Positions 12,620 to 22,420 of a stretch of DNA of 64,000 bases are shown piece after piece. Under the pieces are notes generated by a model. That model did not search any database. It was not told the DNA's origin and saw only the letters and a program-made list of their open reading frames with translations. Positions within the stretch are counted from its first letter, which is position 1; the number at the start of each line of letters is the position of its first letter. A program made the translations under genes and the position numbers. Source of the DNA: Vreelandella azerica (GTDB lineage: Bacteria; Pseudomonadota; Gammaproteobacteria; Pseudomonadales; Halomonadaceae); contig NZ_JABFHI010000008.1 in the NCBI RefSeq assembly GCF_013112225.1, positions 1-64,000 of the forward strand, read 5' to 3'.

Positions 12620-14263
12620 GGTGTTCTTCTGGAGTGTCCTGCGGGGTCTCGAGTATTTGTGACTCTGTATTCGGGAGGTTCTCGGGTTTTGAAGTTCGCT
12701 GAGGAGCCAACCCCTCCCAAAGGCGTTGCTGCAACTTGCTTTCCGCATGTAAACGCTCATTAATAGCTGCAACACCATGGCGCTCTACCAAGGTGTCCGC
12801 ATCGCTGAGCAGAGAAACCCCCAGGCCTGACCGTGAGTTGTGTGGCGTATAGCCAAGCGCGTCTAGCAGGGTTGGAAAAACATCCATGGTCGAAGCGCTG
12901 CGCGTGATGCGCTGTGGCGCTTGATCGCTACCCAGCAGAATAAAGGTATTGTCTCGATCCAGAGTTGTCAGCTCATCCCATACAGAAACGCGCATGGTGA
13001 GGTGGTCACTGAGAATCGCCACCACGGTATTCTCAAGCAGGCCACGCTCTTCCAGTCGTTCGATAAGGTCGCGCGCCAGCCAGGCTGAGCACTCCACTGA
13101 ATACAGAATATCGATCTCATCCCATTCGCCTTGCCGCTCAACGCAGCGCTGGGCTGGATACCCGTTGGGCGCATGACCGGTAATACTCAGGTTAACGACC
13201 CCCAGGGGCTATCCGATTGGCTGTCCAGGCGCTCGATTTCATCCAGTGTCAAGTCGTAGAGAGTGTCATCATAAAGCCCCCAGTCGTTGACGTATTCGGG
13301 GTCTTCCAGGTGCTTCTGAAGGGTCTGTAGGCCGTAGACATGTTTGAACCCATGATCGCGATAAAAGCGTCCTTTACCGGCGAACTCGGTACTGGCGCCG
13401 CCCAGAAAGCTCAGCCGATAGCCCTGCGCACTGAGCAGGTCACCCAGGCATTCTACGCCTGGTACCACGGATGAAAGAGGCTCAAACTGGCGGTCATGCA
13501 AGCCCAGCAGGCATCAAGGGAGCGCCGCACTGGCTGGCAATCATACCGGCCATAGTCCAGCCGGTATTATCAAGCTGCTTAACACCTTCAAATACCAGGC
13601 CTTGTTCGCCAAGATGGTCGAGATCTGCGTAGGCATCACCAAAGTCAGGATGACTGTAGGTGCGCTCAATGCTTTCCAGATACAGCACCAGCAGGTTGGG
13701 AGGCGAGGGTTGGGGTGAAATATCAGGTGCGATATAACGCCTGTCCAACCAGCCATGATCATCCGCGACCACTACCGCGCTGCGCTGCCCCAGGCTGTAA
13801 AGCAGGGGGTTAGTGGCCACCAATAATACGGCGAGGAAAGGCTCCGAGCGTCGCCAGCGCCAGTCATTGCGTGTCAGCCAGGTGATAGAGATCAGCATTG
13901 CCAGCATGGTCAGGGTGTAAAGAACCGCCGCCACTAGCCGCCCGGAACCGCCGTGGTCTTCCATGCCTGCCTGAAGGTGGTAAAAACCGCTCCGATATCA
14001 ACATTACCGAAACTGTCAGCCAGGTAAATGTACAAGCCCCAAAAGCACAGTGGTAGCAAGGACCAGGGGGTTAGCTTGCGATAGCGGCGATAGCGTGGCT
14101 GCCCGCTACCTAGGTGGCGGCCCAGCCAGACAAAGGCGATGGCTACAAACGCAAACGACCACCAGGGAAGCCGGGTCAATATGGCAATCGCATAGCCCAG
14201 CCCGACACCGATAATGACGAGTGGTAACCAGGTACCAGGCGGTGGAAGCTTGAATCGGGGCAT
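12606..14263 (-). CDS. OpgB/MdoB-like phosphoglycerol transferase, sulfatase-fold membrane protein (three frame breaks)
   Basis: This membrane enzyme resembles OpgB, which transfers phosphoglycerol from phosphatidylglycerol to periplasmic glucans. The start ATG 14263 follows AGGAG. The N-terminal third has about four hydrophobic segments; the rest is the alkaline-phosphatase/sulfatase fold: YLESIERTY, the nucleophile region TGWTMAGMIASQCG, GLYDDTLYD, and the metal-binding SDHL near the end. Three frame breaks occur: within 13930-13965 (one base missing), at 13503-13505 (one G extra) and at 13205-13208 (a C run one short, minus strand). Corrected length is 552 residues, a whole number of codons. 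Placement beside waaF suggests it may decorate LPS or a glucan. True pseudogene status is possible but less likely. Confidence 0.8.
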
Positions 14264-14477
14264 GGGGCTCCTACACAACAGAGATTTAGAGGTCTGCCCA
14301 GCGCCAGGCAATGCTTTCTCACGGCGCTGTTGTTGAATACAGTTAAAGCTTATCATGAGAAAGAGTCAGGTGGGCGATGGCGGGTGCTTGCAGCCTTGAC
14401 GATCCAGTCGCCAACAAGGCGCTGGATAGCACCCAAAGCAACCAAAAGATCTGGTTATCACTAAAAGGACGTTTGCC

Positions 14478-15743
14478 TTGAATGTATTGAATCCCACAGT
14501 GAATAGCGTGCAGAAAAAAAAACTTGTCACTCGCACCACTAACCTGGCTATCTTTCTGTTACCGGCATTAGCGTTAATAGTACCTAGCGGTTACTCACTA
14601 GGAGCCTTGATCTTGCTGGTGGCAGGTAGCAGTTTGATAGTAAGTCGCTCGCTACCCACGTTATCGCGGCAGGACAGCTTGATTGTTTTAGTTCTATTAG
14701 CGTTTTCAGCAGTGGGAGTTATTGAAGCGATTCTAGATAATCAAGGTATTAGCGGTATAGACAAGCCATTAAGGTTTGTTTTTGCAATACCAGCACTCAT
14801 CTGGTTAATAAAATACCCGCCGAAAGTGGGCTTCTTGTGGAGCGGCATGGCAACAGGAGGCGTCCTGGCCGCCAGTGTTGCCCTATGGCAAAGGGTGTTT
14901 GAAAATATGGAAAGGGCGCAAGGCTATACCCATCCCATTCAGTTCGGCAATCTGAGTATGCTGATGGGCGTCCTGTGTCTGGCCGGGGTGGGGTGGGCTG
15001 CTGCCCAACCGCGTTACCGAAGTGTCTGGTTAGTTATCCTGTTGGCGGGTGCTCTTGGCGGTGTGCTGGGGTCGCTGTTATCCGGTAGCCGAGGAGGATG
15101 GGTGGGGTTGCCACTGGTGCTATGGGTGTTCTATCGCGGTTATGGGCGCCATCTTGGCATGCGCTTGAAAGTGGCACTATTAGCGCTGTTGCTGGCAGGC
15201 GCCGCCACCGTCTATGCGGCTCCCCATCTAGGAGTACAGTCGCGGGTTAATGAAGCGGTCAGTGATGTACACCAATATATCAGCGGTGAGAGCCGATCCA
15301 CATCGGTGGGCGCGCGCTTTGAAATGTGGCGCGGTGCCATCATGTTGATTGCTGAGAAGCCGCTGACGGGGTGGGGCAGCCAAGGCTACGCTGAAGCTAT
15401 GCATGCACTGGGTGAAAATGGAGTGATTGATCCTTATGCGGCGCAATTTGAGCACGCCCATAATGAATTTATTGATGCCCAGGCCAAACGCGGGCTAGCC
15501 GGTATTGTAGTATTGTTGGCGTTATACCTGATACCTATGCGGCTTTTTTATCAGGGGTTTGAAGCACCTATAGGGCAAAGGGCGGTTGCAGTGGCCGGGG
15601 TATTATTGCCTGTGACCTATATGGATTTCGGTCTGACCCAGGCATTTCTGACTCATAATAGCGGCATCATGATGTATGCCTTCCTGCTTGCTGTGCTATG
15701 GGGAAGCTATCGCCATCAGCAACCGTTGAGGGTTATTCAATAA
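14478..15743 (+). CDS. O-antigen ligase family membrane protein (WaaL/Wzy_C type)
   Basis: Ligases of this family move polysaccharide from undecaprenyl carrier to lipid A-core in the periplasmic membrane face. The 421-residue protein is almost all hydrophobic helices (about 10-12), with a large loop near residues 240-320 containing GARFEMWRGAI and the family hallmark AHNEFIDAQAKRG. The likely start is TTG 14478, eight bases after AAAGGA. The first gene of the envelope cassette inside the LPS core locus, it could be either a WaaL ligase or a polymerase; a separate polymerase-like gene downstream favours ligase. Confidence 0.8.
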   Translation: MNVLNPTVNSVQKKKLVTRTTNLAIFLLPALALIVPSGYSLGALILLVAGSSLIVSRSLPTLSRQDSLIVLVLLAFSAVGVIEAILDNQGISGIDKPLRFVFAIPALIWLIKYPPKVGFLWSGMATGGVLAASVALWQRVFENMERAQGYTHPIQFGNLSMLMGVLCLAGVGWAAAQPRYRSVWLVILLAGALGGVLGSLLSGSRGGWVGLPLVLWVFYRGYGRHLGMRLKVALLALLLAGAATVYAAPHLGVQSRVNEAVSDVHQYISGESRSTSVGARFEMWRGAIMLIAEKPLTGWGSQGYAEAMHALGENGVIDPYAAQFEHAHNEFIDAQAKRGLAGIVVLLALYLIPMRLFYQGFEAPIGQRAVAVAGVLLPVTYMDFGLTQAFLTHNSGIMMYAFLLAVLWGSYRHQQPLRVIQ

Positions 15744-15747
15744 ATGT

Positions 15748-16539
15748 CTAACCGTGCTCTTTTGAGGGAGTGTCAGTGTCTTTGCTCGCCGTGTGTTTCA
15801 AGGCATAACACTTGGCGTATTTCCAGAACACGCCGTTGGCATTGGCTGTGGCAATGACCATGCCGCGCCAGCCATCAAGAAAGCCACGTTTGAACAGGTA
15901 AGTTCTGATAAAGGCAAACAGGGCTTTCAAGATGATCAAGGGGAAAGAGTAGGCTTTCATCTTGCCAGAAGCTGCCCTGATGGAAGAGTAGCGGTTAATC
16001 TTTTCGAGAAACTGGCCAAGGTCAGTGACTGCCAGATGCAGGATCTTGCCCGGCAGGGCCGTCATATCTGCCTGTGCATCTAGCGCTACTGACTCATGCA
16101 CCATGGCATCATTAAAGTTATAGGTACGGCGGTTGAAGAGCCGTATCAACCAGTCGTTACCCCAACCGGAATGGCGCACCGGGCGCCCAAGCATCCAGTT
16201 CTCTCGCAATAATTTGGCGACCTGATTGGGCTTGGCGTCAGATACCCACTTGTATATGGCGTCAATAAGCGCGCTGTCAGGAGCTTCATCGGCATCAAGA
16301 GACAGAATCCAGTCATGTTTTGCCAGTGTTACCGCGTGATGTTTGGTGGGCCCGAATCCTAGAAACTCCCCTTGATGGAGGGTGACATTGGGGAATTCGC
16401 TGGCGAGCTCACAGGTACCATCGGTAGAGCCATTGTCATAGATGACGATATCATCGAAATTTCTAACAGCGTCCAGCGTCCGCCGCAGGGTTGCCTGGGC
16501 ATTGCGGGTAATAATGACAACACTGATACCAGTCGGCAT
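15748..16539 (-). CDS. Family 2 glycosyltransferase, WaaE/KdtX-like
   Basis: This inverting GT-A enzyme most resembles the LPS core glucosyltransferases of the WaaE type, which act at the cytosolic face of the inner membrane. Evidence: ISVVIITRNAQATLRRTLDAV at the N terminus, IVIYDNGSTDGT, the DXD-like SLDADE near residue 83, and a C-terminal hydrophobic hook (LIILKALFAFIRTYLFKRGF). It is 263 residues, ordinary for the group. It is the only minus-strand gene of this stretch and converges with the ligase four bases away. The exact sugar transferred cannot be told from the sequence. Confidence 0.82.
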   Translation of the reverse strand: MPTGISVVIITRNAQATLRRTLDAVRNFDDIVIYDNGSTDGTCELASEFPNVTLHQGEFLGFGPTKHHAVTLAKHDWILSLDADEAPDSALIDAIYKWVSDAKPNQVAKLLRENWMLGRPVRHSGWGNDWLIRLFNRRTYNFNDAMVHESVALDAQADMTALPGKILHLAVTDLGQFLEKINRYSSIRAASGKMKAYSFPLIILKALFAFIRTYLFKRGFLDGWRGMVIATANANGVFWKYAKCYALKHTASKDTDTPSKEHG

Positions 16540-16621
16540 GGTGAAAAGCTCTCTACGCTAGCAACGTGCAAATACATTATCATACCCTTGCATAAACTCA
16601 CGATATTAGGATGAGCGTCTT

Positions 16622-17650
16622 TTGCATATTATCCATGTCAACCTGGCGAAAGGGTTTCGAGGCGGTGAGCGCCAGACAGTGCTATTGATTCAGGCGCTGG
16701 AAAACCTGGTCGCTTCTCAGACGCTGGTGTGTCGGCGCGATTCGCCACTGCGTGAAGCCCTGAGTGCTGTGAAGGGGCTACGCTTTGCGACTGCCAACCA
16801 CCAGCTGGCAGGGCATATGAGCGTCGGCAGTGGGGCTGTGGTGCATGCCCATGAGGCAAAAGCGGTGCATTGGGCCTGGTTGCACAAGCGCCTTTATCGC
16901 ACGCCCTATATCATTACGCGTCGTGTGGATACACCGATTCGCGATAAATGGAGCAATCGCCGCTTTTATGCCGATGCGGATTGCTGCGTGGCGATTTCCC
17001 AGGCGATTCGCCATTTGCTGGATCGCTGGAGCGAGCGTGCTGTGCCTGTTATCCCCAGTGCAATGTCAGGTTTCGCCCCGGATAAAAGTGTGGCTCAGGC
17101 TTATCGTGAGCGTTATTCCGGTCATCTTATTATTGGCCATGTGGGTGCTTTGGTAGACCGCCATAAAGGTCAGCGAATTGTATTAGAGGCGGCAAAAGCG
17201 CTGCATTATAGCCACCCCGATCTGCGCTTTGTGTTTTTTGGCCGTGGAGCTGACGAGGCGAGGCTGCGAGAAGAAAGCGCCACGCTTGATAATGTGATCT
17301 GGGAAGGCTTCAAAAAAGATATAGGTAACTATCTGCCAGCGTTTGATCTGTTCGTTTTCCCGTCGCGCAACGAGGGGTTAGGGTCGGTGTTATTGGATGT
17401 CATGCATGCCCAGGTGCCGATTATCGCCACTAATGTTGGAGGCATTCCCGACTTGATCAAGCCCAATGAAACCGGCGTGCTGATTGCCCCGGAAGATGGT
17501 TTGGCACTGGCGGCAGCGATTGTTGATCTGGTTGAGCAGCCTGAAAAACGCCGCCGCCTGGCGCAGAATGCCTATGCGGATCTGGAGCGTTATACGCCCC
17601 AGGCAATGGCGCAGGCCTATCTGGCTATTTATCAACGTCTGTGTACTTAA
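16622..17650 (+). CDS. Family 4 glycosyltransferase
   Basis: A retaining GT-B enzyme of the GT4 type that adds a sugar from a nucleotide donor to a lipid-linked glycan in the cytosol. The N-terminal loop NLAKGFRGGERQT resembles the acceptor-site glycine loop; the donor half has GHVGALVDRHKGQR and the conserved FVFPSRNEGLGSVLLDVM with the E-x7-E pattern. It has 342 residues. The only start that fits homology is TTG 16622 (AGG 11 bases upstream is weak). The next gene follows after 22 bases. Confidence 0.85.
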   Translation: MHIIHVNLAKGFRGGERQTVLLIQALENLVASQTLVCRRDSPLREALSAVKGLRFATANHQLAGHMSVGSGAVVHAHEAKAVHWAWLHKRLYRTPYIITRRVDTPIRDKWSNRRFYADADCCVAISQAIRHLLDRWSERAVPVIPSAMSGFAPDKSVAQAYRERYSGHLIIGHVGALVDRHKGQRIVLEAAKALHYSHPDLRFVFFGRGADEARLREESATLDNVIWEGFKKDIGNYLPAFDLFVFPSRNEGLGSVLLDVMHAQVPIIATNVGGIPDLIKPNETGVLIAPEDGLALAAAIVDLVEQPEKRRRLAQNAYADLERYTPQAMAQAYLAIYQRLCT

Positions 17651-17672
17651 CGTCAGGACTGAGAGAGTTGCT

Positions 17673-18661
17673 TTGTTAAAAGACAAATGGAAAAAGAATC
17701 GTCATAAACTGGCTTTCTATCTTAAGGGTTTTGGCGAAACTGGCCTGCCTAGGCGTTATTATATCGACCAGAAAATACGTTGGTTTAAGCAATTTGAAAT
17801 AGAGCGCTCACAAAGTGACATCGACGATATTCAGCGGCGGGTTAACTATTACAATCAGTGGCAGAAGACAGCCCCTTTAACCTCAGGGGCACAAAGGGCA
17901 AGTGATTTCAGCAAAGGCAAAAGCTGGGCCTATTACATTGATATGAAAAAATATCTGCTTGCTTTTGATCCGGCCATGCGGTTTTTTTATCAACCAGGTG
18001 ATATCAGAACCGTGCCAGTTGAGCCAACCTTTCTGAAAAGCCGCCCGATCAGCGATGACAACCAAACCTCGGTGTTACTCAAGCTGAACAGGATAAGGCA
18101 CTATTTCTTTGTTCAAGATCACCAGCCGTTTGAACACAAAAAAAATCGGCTGGTCTGGCGGGGGCCTGCCACCGTGAACATCGCCAGGACTTCGTCAAAC
18201 GCTTTTATTGCCACCCTTTGTGCGATGTGGGCGATAGCCATGAAAAATTCAGCCACGAAGCCTGGCACAAAGGTTTTCTGAGTATTTCCCAGCAGCTTGA
18301 TTATAAATTTATTCTCAGCATCGAAGGCAATGATGTTGCCACTAACCTGAAATGGGTGATGGCCTCTAATTCGCTATGTTTCATGACGAAGCCAAAATTT
18401 GAAACCTGGTTCATGGAAGGTGCTCTGGTGCCGGGCTATCACTATGTGTTGTTGGCCGACGACTACAGCGATCTGGATGAAAAAGTACAGTACTACATTG
18501 ATCACCCGGGTCAGGCCAACGCGATTATTCGCAACGCTAACAACTATGTTAAACCTTTTCTGGATGCGCCCAGAGAGCACCTTATCGGGCTCCTGGTCAT
18601 GCAGAAGTATTTTGAGAAAACCGGACAAGTGGCGCCCCTCGGGTTGGGGCTATGGGAATAG
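17673..18661 (+). CDS. Family 90 (LpsA/CAP10-like) glycosyltransferase (one frame break)
   Basis: GT90 enzymes transfer glucose, xylose or similar sugars onto LPS or capsule. The segment NRLVWRG, the basic HREHRQDFV reached after frame correction, and the C-terminal IEGNDVATNLKWVMASNSL, EGALVPGYHYVLLADDYSDL and NNYVKPFLD blocks are characteristic. The frame breaks at the G run 18160-18164; adding one G links WRG to ACHREHRQD and gives 329 residues. The start is taken as TTG 17673 because no in-frame ATG is near; a GAGAG stretch upstream is a weak ribosome site. It follows the GT4 gene closely, probably in one operon. Confidence 0.8.
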
Positions 18662-18801
18662 AGTCAGGCTTGATCGGTATGGACACCTTTCGGTTTAAGG
18701 GTGGACGGAGGTGTCAAGCGCCTTTATATCGCTATTTTTAAATTTCATGGTGGTGGTAATGTTTCGCTATTCATTAAAATTAAAAAAATCTTTATCTGTT
18801 A

Positions 18802-19877
18802 AGTAGTTATGCAAAAGTTATCGTGTTATCTACGCCATAACCGTTACAGACGCCTTTCACCGCCTGACAGAGCCTATCGAAAGAGCTATAGGCCGTCAGT
18901 GGTAACCAGCGATATTTGATTTCACGCCAAAGAATTTCGATCAGATTCAACTCAGGCGAGTATGGCGACAGATAAATCAGGTGAATACGGTGGGTCATCC
19001 AATCAATGATTTTCCGTCGAAATGCCTTGGAGTGATGCATTTTGGCATTGTCTAGCACAACAACAGCGAAGGCATCAGGATCTTTCTGTGCTGCAAATTG
19101 GTCAAACGCCTCTATAACCGTTTCACTATTCACCGTGTCCATTGTCATATGATGAAAGAACATCCCTTTTCTGGATAAAAACCTAATACATTCAATCTCT
19201 TGCTATGAGAGTAAGCAGTGACTTCCCAGGGTTGCCCTATTGGGCTCCATGCATAAGGCAGTGATGAAGACTGCGAAAATCCAGTTTCATCAAAGAAGTA
19301 AAGATCACAGGTGCCGCTGTCTTCCCATTCTTTCAATGCGTTGATCAGGCCTTGCGTATTGCGGAAATCTGTCTCGTCACGCCGTGCCTTCAGCGAGTAG
19401 CGAACACGTTTACAACTGTTACCGTTTTTTTTAGAGCACGACGTAGGGTATCTCGACTGACCACTTTCCCGGTTTTTTCTTGAAACTTGGCATGCAGCAC
19501 CGGCAACTGATGAGGATGATCTTCAACAAGCTGCTGCAATAACGCTATCTCGCCATCATTGAGAAGGTTTGGCCGCCCGTCGCGGGGTTTGTCTTGCAGA
19601 CCGTCAATACCGTCTGCTTCCCACTGGGATAGCCATGTCGATACCGTATCGCGCTTGACCCCGAGAATGTCACGAATTTGATTGATCGTGTGCCCTTTAT
19701 GGCTCAATAAGATGGCATGAGCGCGACGGCGTAAGGCTCGCTTTTCACCGTACTGATAAGCGTTATTTACAATGCGCTGTTGGTCTGGTGTCAAAGAGAT
19801 GAAGCGTAACGGCTTGGACATGATGTATCTCCTCGTTGAGTTACATCTTTATACCCTATAATTATTGCATAGGCACT
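18802..19877 (-). mobile_element. IS630-family insertion sequence
   Basis: A 1076-bp element flanked by TA at 18800-18801 and 19878-19879, the TA duplication expected of this family. Imperfect terminal inverted repeats start AGTAGTTATGCAA on the left and AGTGCCTATGCAA on the right. It carries a single transposase gene on the minus strand and is inserted in the flippase gene. Confidence 0.9.
18807..19821 (-). CDS. IS630-family transposase (two frame breaks)
   Basis: The transposase cuts and pastes the element at TA sites. The N terminus holds helix-turn-helix domains (TINQIRDILGVKRDTVSTWLSQW); the catalytic DDE core is seen as FFDETGF, VVLDNAKMHHS and SPELNLIEILWREIK. Breaks occur at a run of eight A (19425-19432, minus strand) and at a run of five T (19177-19181). 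One base at each gives 338 residues. The A8 site (CTA AAA AAA AC) is also a plausible -1 slippery heptamer region, so programmed frameshifting cannot be excluded there. ATG 19821 gives MSKPLRFISLTPDQQ. Confidence 0.88.
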
Positions 19878-21092
19878 TATTACAGCAGCTACGCCTGGTG
19901 CTTTTAGAATATTTGTTATTATATTTTCTACATATTTTATTGCTAAAGAAGAGGTGGTGGCTTTTTCTTCGCAATACACGCTAGCTGCATTTTTTGTTAT
20001 GGTTTGTGGCATCGGTTTTTCTACGATGCTCGTTAAAAGAATGGCGGAAGATAGCGGTGCTAATTTTTTAAACTACTCTTTGTCAGCCATTTTTATTGGT
20101 GGTGCGGTTGCTTTTATTGGTCTTTATTTAGTTTCATTTTTTTAATTGTTCCGAATTTTTTCTCATTGCTTTTGCTAGTTATTTCTACATCGGTATATCA
20201 GGTATTTAGAAATTATCTTATTTTTAAAAGAGATTTTTATCGCTTGTTAGTGAACGATGTTGTTATAGGTCTGTTGTTTGTTTCTTTTATCCTGAGCTTT
20301 TATATTATTTATAATAAAATTAATAGCTCTGCTGTTTTTGTTATCTTGTCTTTTTCATATTTAATATCGCTATGCATTGTTTTTTTCTGGCATTTTAATC
20401 ATGTTAGCGATTTTCTCAGTAAGGGTAGTTTAACTCTGATATCTAAGGATGAAACAGTCTCAAGCTTGGTAGTAGGGATGTCTAATGCAGCAAGCGGAGG
20501 TGTAAGTTTTATTCTCCCCTCTTTTTTGCTGCTTTAGGTGGCGGTGAGATCGCAGTTGTTGCTTCCATTGCGGCCTTAGTTTTTAGTTCTATCTCAGCGG
20601 TTCCGAGGGGAGTGATCAATAATGGCACTGCTGCTTTATCTAAAATGATTTTGGCGAATCATTTTGATGATAAGTTTGTATTAAGTCTGCGCCGAAAAGT
20701 GAAAATAATCATCGCTACGCTATTCCCATCTTTAACGCTATTTATTTTTATTTATTTGTATTTTTTTGTCAATATTAATGATTTTTTTGCATCGGCTGTT
20801 TTCGTAGCCGCTTTGGGGTTTTATATTGCAACCGCCCAGTTGGGTGTTGTTGAGTCCGTTATGATTAATTTATGTGGGTATGAGCGACAAGCATTTTATT
20901 TTAACGTCATTGTTTTTTTGGGGATCATGGGAGTGTTTGTGGCGCTTAATATTTTGCCGACTATGCAAGATGCATTTTTTACTATTTACCTTTTGCCAGC
21001 CATTCTAGGGATAGTTAACATTTGTAGAATGATTTGGTATCGGCAGTTGATGAATCGTTATTTTCGAGAGTGATAGGGTAGGGAACGTGTTC

Positions 21093-21506
21093 CTACGAAC
21101 AGGGTGCCGTTTCCCGCCCCCCGAACATAGGGCCCGCATTCCCTTCCCGTAGCAAGCCGCCCACTATGTCGCCAGTTTCGGCAATAGAGGTGATCAGCGG
21201 GGAATAGATGCGGGTACCCGAGTAGCCGCTGCCGCCCTGGTGCCCAAAGACCTCAATGGGCCAACCATCAATATCAAGCGTCAAGGGTGCATCGTTTGTG
21301 TAAGACGTGACGATGGACAAGCTGTTCAATTGCCAGATCGCTAATCGTAATAGCCCTTCATGCACCGTGTCGATATTTTCAGGACGGTTCACATGAACAG
21401 AGCCGTTGCAGGTCGGTTTCCAGGGAGGTAGTCTTTCACCCATGGCGAATGGTTCTCTTGGATCAGGTTCTTGCTGGAACGTGCTGATTTTTATAGAGAA
21501 CACCAT
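21093..21506 (-). pseudogene. Transposase fragment, IS1380-like
   Basis: The stretch between the flippase and wzz genes holds no chain-synthesis gene. On the minus strand it encodes 137 residues including LTLDIDGWPIEVFGHQGG, YSPLITSIAETGDIVGGLLREGNAGP, resembling the catalytic start of IS1380-family transposases (first Asp, HxP-like turn, LREGN). Both the N-terminal part and the rest of the DDE core are missing, so this is a relic. The family call is from memory of the motif pattern and is moderately sure. Confidence 0.55.
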
Positions 21507-21587
21507 TCGCCATCTTTATTTTCAGGCCTGTGCCGTGAATAAGGCAGGAATAAAGTGTGACCGCTATGCGGTAAGTGGAGAGCAGTA

Positions 21588-22379
21588 ATGACGGGGGATA
21601 GAATGGATTTACGAGTTAAAGAGAATTCAAATCCGGATGATATGTTGCTGGTTGACTTCGTGGTGTTGCTACTAAAACAGTGGAAAATCATGCTTACAAG
21701 TGTGGTTTGCATTATACTCTTAACACTGGCTGCGTTATGGCTGAAGCCAGTAAAATATGGGTTTGTCACGACGTATACGATTGCTTCTTATGAGACACTG
21801 GAAGGAAATCGTGTGGGGCTTGAAGAACCCGAAGAGGTCATCGCAAAACTAGATAATACCTTTATTGACAAGCAGCATAGGCGGTTATTGCAAGATGATG
21901 AAATCGCTGATATTACTTTTGAAGTCGAAGTATCTAACCCTCGAAACACCCTGTCGCTTCTAATAAGTAGCGATGCGGATACAGCATATCAGCCTGTTGT
22001 TGAGCAGTTCCACGAGGGCCTAATTGCCTCCATTCAGGAAGATCAGCATCAGCTGGTTGAAGGCGTAACAGAGAGACTGAATGCTCAGTACGAAGCTTAC
22101 TCTCAAGCATTAGAAGCAGCACGTAAGTCAAACAGTGAAGCCGCAGGTGAGCTACAGGTTTCTTTTTTTGAGGATATGCTTCAGCTTGATCGTCGTATTG
22201 AGAGTATTAACCCCGGAGGCCCTACCCAGTTAGCATTACAATCGCTTAAGCCAAACGGTATTGGTAAGACGTTTATCTTAGCGATTGGCGTAATAGTAGC
22301 TTTGCTAGTGGCACCATTAGTGGCGGTGTTTAGTATTTTTGTAAAACAAGTAGCTATCGCTTATCGGCGTGCCAAGTAA
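21588..22379 (+). CDS. Wzz-family polysaccharide chain-length determinant
   Basis: Wzz proteins set the modal length of O-antigen or exopolysaccharide made by Wzy. The 263-residue protein has the expected layout: a short cytosolic lead, a membrane helix near residues 34-51 (IMLTSVVCIILLTLAALWL), a periplasmic domain rich in charged, coiled-coil sequence, and a C-terminal helix (FILAIGVIVALLVAPLVAVFSIFV). ATG 21588 follows GGAGAG; ATG 21603 is also possible. It lies upstream of the polymerase-like gene, which supports the role. Confidence 0.82.
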   Translation: MTGDRMDLRVKENSNPDDMLLVDFVVLLLKQWKIMLTSVVCIILLTLAALWLKPVKYGFVTTYTIASYETLEGNRVGLEEPEEVIAKLDNTFIDKQHRRLLQDDEIADITFEVEVSNPRNTLSLLISSDADTAYQPVVEQFHEGLIASIQEDQHQLVEGVTERLNAQYEAYSQALEAARKSNSEAAGELQVSFFEDMLQLDRRIESINPGGPTQLALQSLKPNGIGKTFILAIGVIVALLVAPLVAVFSIFVKQVAIAYRRAK

Positions 22380-22420
22380 TCAAAGGCATTTGAAGCGCTT
22401 AGTGCATGCCGGAGGCTTCC

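Larger units (their letters stand above)
18759..21073 (+). pseudogene. Wzx-like polysaccharide flippase, split by an IS630-family element
   Basis: This gene encodes a multi-helix membrane protein like the Wzx flippases that move undecaprenyl-linked repeat units across the inner membrane. ATG 18759 follows GGTGG; 14 codons later the IS630 element (18802-19877) interrupts it. Joining the flanks with one TA copy restores ...SLKLKKSLSVITAATPGAFRIF in a single frame. Two additional breaks, at T runs 20137-20143 and 20522-20527, are each repaired by one T. The reconstructed protein is 412 residues with about a dozen hydrophobic helices, typical of flippases. The gene is much more AT-rich than its neighbours, suggesting transfer. 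The IS insertion is genuine; as it stands no functional protein is expected. Confidence 0.78.
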
